64,000 bases of DNA from UBA5239 sp031548025 (GTDB lineage Bacteria > Verrucomicrobiota > Lentisphaeria > Victivallales > Victivallaceae), in contig JAVBRM010000032.1 in assembly GCA_031548025.1 (NCBI GenBank), positions 1 to 64,000 on the forward strand, in the 5' to 3' direction. Shown here piece by piece: positions 16,650 to 24,930 of the stretch. The position numbers and the translations under genes were made by a program. Below the pieces are notes generated by a model. The model was given only the letters and a program-made list of their open reading frames with translations. It was not told the DNA's origin and made no database searches. Every line of letters begins with the position of its first letter. Within the stretch, counting starts at the first letter, position 1.

Positions 16650-17693
16650 CTACATCGGGAGGGCCGCGGGGCTGGCGCTGGAGGGCGAAACTTCCACGGA
16701 AAACGGTGTTCCGTTTATCATTTGCTCCAGTGTCATTGTCTTGTCCTTCTTAAAGGGCTTGATTTGCGGATACGGCCAGGTGGAAGGATTGTCCAGATAA
16801 GGTTTCAGGAACGAATAGGCGGCTTCAAGCTTTTTCTTCGGCTCGCCGAATTCCATTTTCAATTTTTCGGCAAAACGGGCAATCACCAGGAATGCCAGCA
16901 AATTGAAAACCGAGTAATCCAGCGACAGAGTACGCGCCAGTTCATGCGGCTGGCTGCCGTCGGGGGCAATATGAGCTTCGATCCGAGCCAAGCTGTAATT
17001 TTGGATCTGCGCTTCGGCAAGCTCCGGACGCCCGACAAAGCAGGCGAAAGCAACTACTTGCGCGTCATACCAACTGCCGTGGTTGTTGTGCTCACCGCAC
17101 TCTTTGATGCCGTTTTCGCTGGTCAACAACCAGTCGAGATATTCGGAAAACCACTGGCGGAGCTGCCGCTGATCGTTCTCCGTCCACTCGGGATTGAATG
17201 GCAAGTGAGCGATCGCATCCAGCAGGAAAATCAACGGCGTGGTATCGATAATACCAATACCGCGCCCCTCGCAAACCCCTGGAATAAACTGAGCGTATTT
17301 CAAGTTGGGATTCATCCGGGTAACCGGATCGAGAAACCAGTGCCGGAGAATTTTTCCGGCCTGCCGCGCATAAATGGGATTATTCGTGGCATGGAGTCCG
17401 ATGATCAGTGATTTCGCCTGAAAAACCATGGTTTCAAAACGGCGGCGGTCATAGTGGTCGATATAAGGACTGGCTTCGCCGTCACGCCGGAGCCACGGTC
17501 CATCGGGATTCTTCGGATCGGGCCAGAAGTAAGTGGCGATACTCAAGTAATCGCGCTTGTCGCAACTGGGCGGAATTTCCGCTTTATCGGTAACACTCAC
17601 CAACGGGGTGTCAAGAATTTGATCCAGAGCTTCAAGATTCCGTTCCCCGGTCCTGGCAATATTCCAACAGCTTTCCTGCAATAAAAAGTTCAT
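16650..17693 (-). CDS. Alginate-lyase-family (PF05426-like) protein
   Basis: Protein of 347 residues with the all-helical alginate lyase fold. The clearest signature is YLSIATYFWPDPKNPDGPW (about residues 49-67), common in this family. Other conserved-looking stretches are NPNLKYAQFIPGVCEGRGIG and ECGEHNNHGSWYD (Asn/His typical of the active site). No signal peptide is present, so it may act on imported oligosaccharides in the cytoplasm. Substrate could be alginate or another uronate polymer. It is divergent from the GH20 gene at 17873 and not attached to a pilin. AGGAG precedes the ATG. Confidence 0.75.
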   Translation of the reverse strand: MNFLLQESCWNIARTGERNLEALDQILDTPLVSVTDKAEIPPSCDKRDYLSIATYFWPDPKNPDGPWLRRDGEASPYIDHYDRRRFETMVFQAKSLIIGLHATNNPIYARQAGKILRHWFLDPVTRMNPNLKYAQFIPGVCEGRGIGIIDTTPLIFLLDAIAHLPFNPEWTENDQRQLRQWFSEYLDWLLTSENGIKECGEHNNHGSWYDAQVVAFACFVGRPELAEAQIQNYSLARIEAHIAPDGSQPHELARTLSLDYSVFNLLAFLVIARFAEKLKMEFGEPKKKLEAAYSFLKPYLDNPSTWPYPQIKPFKKDKTMTLEQMINGTPFSVEVSPSSASPAALPM

Positions 17694-17872
17694 TATCTCT
17701 TTACTCCTGGTTATGTTCTAATTGAGTATAACACCATAGTGGAATTTTGCCAAGAACATTCCAAAATTTTCGCATTTTTTACAACTCACCGAAGCTTGAA
17801 AATGATTCCAACGGCGATATGTTATATTTAACGTTACAAATATCACAAATAACGGTAACAAGGAAAAATCTT

Positions 17873-19732
17873 ATGTTTTCATTGAGGCTTGCTCAACTTG
17901 ACGTCGCCCGGCAGAAAGAATCGCTGCCGTTTATCAAAGAATTCATCTCCATGCTCGCCGAGGCCGGGTATAACGGCTTGATGCTGTATCTGGAGGACCG
18001 TATAAAAACCAAGTCCTATCAGCTCTCCCCGGACTCGGATTCTTATTCGGAAGCGGAAATCCGCGAGTTGGTCAAGTTCGCCGAGGATAAAAACATGGAG
18101 CTCATTCCCTGTGTCGCCACGTTGGGACACGCGGAGCGTTTTCTACGACATCCGGAATTGGAAAAATTTTCCGAATTACGGGGCGGACGCAAGGGACGCT
18201 TCGGCAAGCACAACCTGAATACGTTTTGTATTTCGGCGCCGGGTTTCTATGATTTCCTCGGCGAATATCTGTTGGAAGTCGCGGCGCTTTTTCCGTCTTC
18301 GTATTTTCATATCGGGCTGGATGAATTCTGGGAATTCGCCCTCTGCGATGAATGCAGTAAAAAAATGCCCACCGTCGCCGCGGAAGAAGAACACTTCCTG
18401 GGGCATATTTTGAAGGTCCGCCAAATTCTCTCAACCGCCGGCAAGCGTTGCGCCATGTGGTCGGATATGTTTGAAATTTATAGCTCTATCGTACCGCGGG
18501 TGCCGAGTGATGTCATCATGATGGATTGGCAGTACCAGACGGACGTCAGGACTTATCTGCATCACCTTTTCGACGGCTGCGTGGAAGACCGTTTCGCCTC
18601 GAATAAAAAATACGGTTTCGATACGATCATCGCCCCAAACGACATGAGACTTTCCACGCCGAATTCTTTCATCGAATACGCCGAAGGAAAAAATTCCCTG
18701 GGTTGCATCATCACCAGTTGGGAAAAGTCGGACACCTTTTTGCACCGCACACTGCCGGTATTTATTTTCAGCGGCTACAGGATGTCCGGCATGAGCGACG
18801 GAGACGCCTTCGAAGCCATGATGCGGCAACTATTCGGAGTCACCGACCCGGTATTTTCCGCAGCGGTCCGCATGGCTGTTGCTCATGGCTTCCGTCGGCA
18901 TTTTGAATCATTTTCGACCAATTGGCTGTTCAAGCGCTCTTTCTTCGGGCTTCCCTACCCGGCCATGGACACAGCTCAGGGGCTCTACAATCAGATCGAG
19001 GCGCTTCAAGGAATGGTTACCAAAGAAATCGGACGGAGAGTCTGCCACGATATCCTGGCCGCGCTGGAAGAAAAAATTCTGGGCGACCGCCTGAAAAAAG
19101 CGTATCACCAAATCCTGGACCAGCGGAACCAAGAGAACGCTCTTGCCGAGATCGCGACTTTGACCAAAGATACGGAAAAATGGTTCGAAGCCCGTCAACT
19201 CTCCTGGCAGGAATGGCGGCCCGGCATCACGCCCTGCGTTTTCACCGCCGCCAAACCCAAAATTCTGGCCGCCTTGAATGAACACCGAACCGCCTTGACT
19301 AAAGGTGATTTCGTCAACCTGAGAATCTGCCAGCCGGACGGTTATGTCGTCGAACAACTCCTGATCGAGGTCTGCGTGGATGGCCAATGGCTTGAGGTAA
19401 CGCGCGGTTCTTTCAAACCCGAGCGAACCGACGAGGCGCTTTCCGAGCACTTCATTCCCCTGCAATATGACGGTGACATTTCCGCCGTTCGGCTGACCGC
19501 GACGGGCATGGGCGGGGCCGGTATCGCCTGGATAGAGATCATACAGCAGGGCCGAAAATACGTTCCGGCGGAAATCCTCAAGCTCACCGGTAAAGTTTCC
19601 GAACCGGAATACCTGCTTGAAAACAACATCAAATTCTCCTGGTTCGGCTGCCAGTCGACACGGCGCGCCTACTTCGACGCCTCAATTGCCGGAGCGGAGA
19701 ATTCAGTGGAACTCAAAATGACATTATCCTGA
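17873..19732 (+). CDS. GH20-like beta-N-acetylhexosaminidase
   Basis: Protein of 619 residues with a GH20-type TIM-barrel at the N-terminus (about 1-340). The strand motif YFHIGLDEFWEF carries the D150-E151 pair. In classical GH20 this reads HxGGDE, so Leu replaces Gly here. A CDEC pair (C158, C161) follows. A helical region and a C-terminal beta-sandwich (about 490-600) follow the barrel. No signal peptide. An upstream Met at 17747 lies in the AT-rich promoter region. The Met at 17873 has AAGG upstream and is preferred. It should release terminal GlcNAc or GalNAc, probably from imported oligosaccharides. It is divergent from the lyase gene. Confidence 0.75.
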   Translation: MFSLRLAQLDVARQKESLPFIKEFISMLAEAGYNGLMLYLEDRIKTKSYQLSPDSDSYSEAEIRELVKFAEDKNMELIPCVATLGHAERFLRHPELEKFSELRGGRKGRFGKHNLNTFCISAPGFYDFLGEYLLEVAALFPSSYFHIGLDEFWEFALCDECSKKMPTVAAEEEHFLGHILKVRQILSTAGKRCAMWSDMFEIYSSIVPRVPSDVIMMDWQYQTDVRTYLHHLFDGCVEDRFASNKKYGFDTIIAPNDMRLSTPNSFIEYAEGKNSLGCIITSWEKSDTFLHRTLPVFIFSGYRMSGMSDGDAFEAMMRQLFGVTDPVFSAAVRMAVAHGFRRHFESFSTNWLFKRSFFGLPYPAMDTAQGLYNQIEALQGMVTKEIGRRVCHDILAALEEKILGDRLKKAYHQILDQRNQENALAEIATLTKDTEKWFEARQLSWQEWRPGITPCVFTAAKPKILAALNEHRTALTKGDFVNLRICQPDGYVVEQLLIEVCVDGQWLEVTRGSFKPERTDEALSEHFIPLQYDGDISAVRLTATGMGGAGIAWIEIIQQGRKYVPAEILKLTGKVSEPEYLLENNIKFSWFGCQSTRRAYFDASIAGAENSVELKMTLS

Positions 19733-19864
19733 GATTTATCCTGTAGCTTATTTTCAATTGTCACGATACAATACCGTAAAGAAAAGTAGATTAATTTTCC
19801 ACTTCAATCTGTATTTTCAGCTTGAAAACGGAAATTATTTCTCATAAATTTTCATTTTTCGGTA

Positions 19865-19892
19865 TTGACAAACGGAGAAAAATGATTATAAT
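19865..19892 (+). promoter_or_regulatory. Consensus sigma-70-like promoter of cassette C LacI
   Basis: TTGACA (19865-19870) and TATAAT (19887-19892) are separated by 16 bp. The expected start of transcription is near 19899, which argues against the GTG at 19899 as start codon and for the ATG at 19932. Confidence 0.85.
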
Positions 19893-19931
19893 TATATCGT
19901 GACAATTAACAAAACAAGGTATTCGATACGG

Positions 19932-20942
19932 ATGATTGCGCAAAAAGATATTGCCTTGAAATTAGGAATCAGCAGGACTGCGGTGTCGGCAATTCTGGGC
20001 GGGGGGGCCCGTTCGGAGAAGTTCCGGCCGGAGATGCGGGAGAAAGTATTGCAGGCCGCGGGAGAGTTGGGTTACCAGCACAATGAGCTTGCCCGGGCCA
20101 TCCGTACAGGAAAAAATAATGTGATTGGTTTTGTTACCCAGCGGATGAAAAGTTTTGTAGGCCGGATGCTGGCGGGAGTCCTTGATGTGATGGAAACGGA
20201 TTATTTCATCAAGGTGATTTCGCTGGATCATAATCGGGACGCGGAATCGCTGGTCCGTCAATGCGTCGGACAATGCATGAGCGGCGTGATCATGTATGAT
20301 ATTGCCGAGCCGGAATTTCTGGCCGAGGCTCATAGACTTTTGGCGGCGCGCTCAATCCCTTTGGTTATTGCGGGCGGCAACTCCAATGTCCGAAACGGAA
20401 CCCGGATTGTTTCCGATTGCCGTCAGGGCGGCAGGCTGGCATTTGAGTATTTATATGGCCTGGGGCACCGGAAGTTTGCCCTGCCGACCAATTGGCAATG
20501 GACCGATTACAACCAGGGACTGCAGGCAGGATTTGCCGAGGCGGCCGGTGAGGCGGGAATTGATATCGGCGACCAACGCTTTTACCAGTTCCATGATACT
20601 TTTGAGTTTGGCGCTTTTTACGAATATTTCCAAAAACATCGCCCTACCGGCCTCTTTTGCGGCAATGACTTTGTCACGCTGAAGGTGATTACCGCTCTGC
20701 AGCAACAGGGCATCCGGGTTCCGGACGATGTATCGGTAATCGGACGCGGCAATCTTGATTTCTGCGAGAGTTGCAGTCCGGAAATAACCTCTCTTGATGA
20801 AGGATTATCCGATATCGGCGAAAGAGCGGCGAAACTTTTGAAGGAGCGGATCGGGCACAACAACGACGTACCGTATGTCGAGTATCATCCGCATCGGTTG
20901 GTTGTCAGAAAATCAGCAACTCGAAAAGGAGGAATAAAATGA
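19932..20942 (+). CDS. LacI-family regulator (cassette C)
   Basis: Regulator of 336 residues. The helix-turn-helix is MIAQKDIALKLGISRTAVSAILGGG. The rest is a LacI/GalR-type sensor (VIGFVTQRMKSFVGRMLAGVLD..., DDVSVIGRGNLDF). A GTG 33 bp earlier is in frame, but it falls on the predicted transcription start, so the ATG at 19932 with AAGG upstream is preferred. Its stop overlaps the pilin start by 4 bp (ATGA), so the two are translationally coupled. It heads cassette C and probably senses a product of the GH16/GH20 enzymes. Confidence 0.85.
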   Translation: MIAQKDIALKLGISRTAVSAILGGGARSEKFRPEMREKVLQAAGELGYQHNELARAIRTGKNNVIGFVTQRMKSFVGRMLAGVLDVMETDYFIKVISLDHNRDAESLVRQCVGQCMSGVIMYDIAEPEFLAEAHRLLAARSIPLVIAGGNSNVRNGTRIVSDCRQGGRLAFEYLYGLGHRKFALPTNWQWTDYNQGLQAGFAEAAGEAGIDIGDQRFYQFHDTFEFGAFYEYFQKHRPTGLFCGNDFVTLKVITALQQQGIRVPDDVSVIGRGNLDFCESCSPEITSLDEGLSDIGERAAKLLKERIGHNNDVPYVEYHPHRLVVRKSATRKGGIK

Positions 20943-21649
20943 TTTTCAAAAGTAAAGATATTTTTACATTAATTGAACTTCTTGTAGTAATTGCAATTAT
21001 CGCAATACTGGCATCCATGCTGCTGCCGGCCCTGAACAATGCGCGGCAGCTTGCCTACCAGATTTCCTGTACATCGAATATGAAACAACTGGGAAACGCT
21101 TATGCTCTTTATATCGATACCAATAACGACCAAATTCCAGTCGCGCAAGCAGTCGGCTGGATTTCTCCGCAGTGGTATGATTTGATTCTTCCTTATACCA
21201 ACGACAACCGTGCTATTTTCGTGGATTGCCGCCGCAAAACTCAGCCGATAGCAGGCAGAACAACGGTGGATGACTATTTTACATTCTCCCGTCTCGGAGT
21301 AGGAGCCAATCAGGCAATCATTCTCCAATCTTTTTATGCGGATCTTTCCAATCGCAAAAACAGCGGGATCATTTACCCCTCCAGAAAGATTTTGTTCGGC
21401 GACTCCATTGCCGGAACACCGACCGACGATACCGTCAATTACAACGGCGCGTTTTGCGGAGGATATTACCAGAATTCCGGACAGCCGTGGACTTTATCAT
21501 TTCACCATTTGAATAGAGCCAACATACTCTGTGCGGATGGACATGCGACTCAAGCGAAGAAGCTTTTGAAGAATAACGGTTCAAGTTTTATTTATCTTTA
21601 CTATAACAGTTTTTATATGGATAAAATTCCAAACTATGACTTTCAATAA
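20939..21649 (+). CDS. Pseudopilin-like secreted protein (cassette C)
   Basis: Protein of 236 residues, start MIFKSKDIFTLIELLVVIAIIAILASMLLPALNNAR, C-terminal FHHLNRANILCADGHATQ. Residue before FTLIE is Ile. GGAGG precedes the ATG inside the end of the LacI gene. It is followed 12 bp later by the GH16 gene with its own strong AAGGAGG site. Confidence 0.85.
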   Translation: MIFKSKDIFTLIELLVVIAIIAILASMLLPALNNARQLAYQISCTSNMKQLGNAYALYIDTNNDQIPVAQAVGWISPQWYDLILPYTNDNRAIFVDCRRKTQPIAGRTTVDDYFTFSRLGVGANQAIILQSFYADLSNRKNSGIIYPSRKILFGDSIAGTPTDDTVNYNGAFCGGYYQNSGQPWTLSFHHLNRANILCADGHATQAKKLLKNNGSSFIYLYYNSFYMDKIPNYDFQ

Positions 21650-21661
21650 GGAGGTATTTTG

Positions 21662-24600
21662 ATGCTGAAGATTTTCTTTTTATTTACGCTTGCAACCATT
21701 GCAACCATGCTCCCGGGGACAGAGCTGAAGTTCGGTTTTGAACGTTCCGACCCCGGAAACGGAGTTCCTCACGGTTGGTATCTTAATGGATATCAAAGCT
21801 ATCAACCCTCCCCAAAAATCACTTATACGGAAAATCCTCCCGAAGGAAGAATTATAACATTCTCGGAAATCACCGGAAAATCCGGTTTCGGTTTATGCTA
21901 TGACAAACACCTTGATGCCGTGGATGGAGATAAAATTCTGGTGTCCGCCAAAGTCAAAGGAAAAGGAGAAGGTTGGTTCGCCTTGCAGGCATTTTCCGAT
22001 AAAAAATGGCTTGCGGTATTGAAACCGGTAAAGTATCAATTGACTAATGACTGGACGTCTATTCAGTTGGAACTTCCTGTTTCAGACGTTTCCGCGGTTC
22101 ATTCGACCAATAAAGTCATGTTTACGTTTGGCGCTTCAAATGGCAGTGAATTGTCTCTGCAGGAGCTTCGCGTCAAGCCCCAAAAGGAAAAGAATGCCTC
22201 CGCGTCAGTTCCGATCCCACGCCATTGGACCGTGTTTCTCCCGGTCGCCAAGGATTTTCAACCCGATGTCAAAATGCTTCAACAGATTCCTCTGGAATTG
22301 GCCGGGGTGAAAGGGCGCCCCATGCTTTACAATGGAAGTGAGTTCGACTTGACGGCCGGTTTCGAAAAGCGGCAGCCGGGAAATTGCGCATGGCTCTTTG
22401 CCCCAATCAATGTTCCTGAAGAATGCGACTACACCATTGGCGCCGGCGCGGACTGGTGGATGGAGGTTTTCGTTAATGGAAAAACCGTGTTCAATACCAT
22501 GAAAAATGGCAATATCAAGCACCCGCCGTCTATGAAGGATCACTCTTTTACGGTCAAATTGAATAAAGGCGAAAATATTATGGCTGTAAAGTATCTGACC
22601 GGAAAAAACGATGCTAAAATTACTTTTGGAGGGCCGTTGGAACTTCAGGATTTCAATAAAAAACTGAAATATTCGGAACTTTTCGCGGAAGACACCTATG
22701 ATAATATCCAGGTCAAACGGCCGGGAAATCCTCTCATGATTCAGGGTAATCCAACACCCGGTCTGCTGACACTTACCGGACAAGGCGTTTATACGGCAAG
22801 CCCCAAGGTTTCCTTCCAGCTTCCGGTCGATCAATATCTGCTCCCGAAAGCCGCGTCCAACCAATATTTCGCCACTGGAATCCGAATACAGTCGTTCGGA
22901 CAAGCTTTTCCCCCAACCGATGCCAAATTCTCTTTTCTTTTTCAACAGAAAAATCTGGAGCCTTCATTTGCTTTGGTCTTAGAGCATCGGAACTCAAGCA
23001 AAGAGATTGCCGGATATTTCCTGGATAACGGAAAAACGATCCGGAAATTTTCATTTCCCTATACTGCACTGCCGGCGGATTTCCTATTTGCCGCAAACGA
23101 AAACGGTGAATGTACTCTTCAAATCAATTCTTTAGCCGACAGCAGCTTCCGCAGTTTTTCCGGAAAATCTGAATTTTTTCAAAATTTGCGGGATACAACT
23201 TTCCAATCATCTTGCCTGCTGGAATCATTGGAACAGAAACCGGCGGAAATTGTTGTCGATAATTATATGGCGGGTACAGCAATCAGTGAAAATATTTCAA
23301 ATATGATCCCGCTGGATATCAAAATTCAACAGGCTTTTGATCCGGTCAAGGCCGGGTGGAAGCTGGTGTTTTCCGATGATTTCGAGGGCAATGAGATCGA
23401 TTGGAATTTATGGAAATGCAATGAAGAGAGAAAAAAGAATATTTCACTGGATGGCAAGGGACATCTTCTGGTAAAATCTTCCTTAAATGAAAAAGGGGGA
23501 TTGAGTGCCGGATCGCTATGCACAAGAGAAATGTTTAAATATGGATATTTTGAGGCCAGGGTAAGGTTCACAAAGGAGCCGGGCTGGTGGTCCTTTGTTT
23601 TCCTCTATGGGAACAGCGTTGGCAATCCAATGATCGACGGAATGGAAATAGATGTTTACGAAGATTACTATATCGGTAACAAACGCGACAATAAAGATGA
23701 GAAAAATATCCTGGACCACAATCTTCACTGCTTTGTGGGGGGAATTCTGAAAAGTTGGAATTATCATGCACCCCTGCCGGGGTCTGTGGATGAATTCTAC
23801 ACCATCGGCTGTAAATGGTCTCCGTTTGAAATTTCTTACTATTTGAATGGTAATCTGATACGCTCGTCCGCCAACCATAGTCCGCACCCCTCGGTAACGT
23901 TCGACGCGCTGAATCATGCCAACGGAATCGCTCCACTGGACTTAAGAATCGGGGCCAATATCATGAATCATTACTGGACTGGGAAAAAGACGGTTCAGGT
24001 AATTCCCGAAACATTCATGGCGGATTACGTCAAAATTTACGCATATCCGACGGACGATAACCCGCAAGTGGAACTGATCGCCGACCAGAGCCTATTCGCG
24101 GTCACCCCCGGTGAAAAATTCACACTGGAAGCCGTTGCCTCGCCATCAGCTAAAAGTAAGGCTCCCATCATCGGAGCATACCTTTTTGACAGTGGAAATA
24201 TTATTGATTATAAGAGTTCACCACCCTATCGTTTCAATGTTTCCATTGATGATGGATATTATCGGTCAACAAGTTATGTTCGTGCCGGGCGCACGGGAGC
24301 GAAATCCCCCATCTATGGCCTTCATGCATATTCGATTCTGGTTCGTGACGCGGAGGGGAATACCGCCAATACCCCTGTTGTACTGAAATATCCCATTCCG
24401 GTAAAAAAATCGACTCCTTACCGGGAAAAGCCTCAAGTGATTCCGGGAACAGTCAATCCGTCCTTTTATGACGAAGGCGGCAATGGTGTCGCATACGCGG
24501 ATGACAATATCAATGTCTTCAGCAAAACGTTTCGGCCCGGTGAAGGTGTCGATACCAGTGGAAATGGAGTCATCGGGGCCATAAATACCGGTGAATGGCT

Positions 24601-24871
24601 CAATATCACCGTTGACATCAAGCAAACAGGAAATTATAAAGCGATCCTGAACTTTGGAACGCCACAGAGCGGAGATCACAAAGTAATGATGCTTCTGGAT
24701 CACAAATTGCTTGGGACATTTCAGCTTTTTCCGCATGGATTCGACCATTGGGGAGTTATATCAAAAACCTCCTTGGAAAATATTTCATTGCCTGCCGGAA
24801 AACATCTCCTGACACTTATATTCATCGGCGGATTCAATATCGGAACCTTGGATTTCCAAATTCAAGAATAG
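21662..24871 (+). CDS. Large secreted GH16 glycosidase (cassette C)
   Basis: Secreted protein of 1069 residues and full-length paralogue of the cassette B enzyme. A signal peptide (MLKIFFLFTLATIATMLPG) leads to two beta-sandwich domains (the second with CAWLFAPINVPEECDYTIGAGADWW), a beta region, the GH16 domain with DGMEIDVYEDYY (E662, D664, E667), an Ig-like region and a C-terminal sandwich. A TTG at 21659 is possible, but the ATG at 21662 is 7 bp behind AAGGAGG and preferred. With GH20 in the same operon, a poly-N-acetyllactosamine or keratan-type substrate is plausible. Porphyran or agar are alternatives. Confidence 0.85.
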   Translation: MLKIFFLFTLATIATMLPGTELKFGFERSDPGNGVPHGWYLNGYQSYQPSPKITYTENPPEGRIITFSEITGKSGFGLCYDKHLDAVDGDKILVSAKVKGKGEGWFALQAFSDKKWLAVLKPVKYQLTNDWTSIQLELPVSDVSAVHSTNKVMFTFGASNGSELSLQELRVKPQKEKNASASVPIPRHWTVFLPVAKDFQPDVKMLQQIPLELAGVKGRPMLYNGSEFDLTAGFEKRQPGNCAWLFAPINVPEECDYTIGAGADWWMEVFVNGKTVFNTMKNGNIKHPPSMKDHSFTVKLNKGENIMAVKYLTGKNDAKITFGGPLELQDFNKKLKYSELFAEDTYDNIQVKRPGNPLMIQGNPTPGLLTLTGQGVYTASPKVSFQLPVDQYLLPKAASNQYFATGIRIQSFGQAFPPTDAKFSFLFQQKNLEPSFALVLEHRNSSKEIAGYFLDNGKTIRKFSFPYTALPADFLFAANENGECTLQINSLADSSFRSFSGKSEFFQNLRDTTFQSSCLLESLEQKPAEIVVDNYMAGTAISENISNMIPLDIKIQQAFDPVKAGWKLVFSDDFEGNEIDWNLWKCNEERKKNISLDGKGHLLVKSSLNEKGGLSAGSLCTREMFKYGYFEARVRFTKEPGWWSFVFLYGNSVGNPMIDGMEIDVYEDYYIGNKRDNKDEKNILDHNLHCFVGGILKSWNYHAPLPGSVDEFYTIGCKWSPFEISYYLNGNLIRSSANHSPHPSVTFDALNHANGIAPLDLRIGANIMNHYWTGKKTVQVIPETFMADYVKIYAYPTDDNPQVELIADQSLFAVTPGEKFTLEAVASPSAKSKAPIIGAYLFDSGNIIDYKSSPPYRFNVSIDDGYYRSTSYVRAGRTGAKSPIYGLHAYSILVRDAEGNTANTPVVLKYPIPVKKSTPYREKPQVIPGTVNPSFYDEGGNGVAYADDNINVFSKTFRPGEGVDTSGNGVIGAINTGEWLNITVDIKQTGNYKAILNFGTPQSGDHKVMMLLDHKLLGTFQLFPHGFDHWGVISKTSLENISLPAGKHLLTLIFIGGFNIGTLDFQIQE

Positions 24872-24930
24872 AACCATCCGAAAACTTCAATAAAAAAAAA
24901 TTACTCGAATTTTAGGGAGTTATCAAGAAA

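Noticed and set aside
19899..19931. GTG start of the cassette C LacI gene at 19899
   Set aside because: It coincides with the predicted transcription start, which would make a leaderless message. The ATG at 19932 gives the normal LacI N-terminus.
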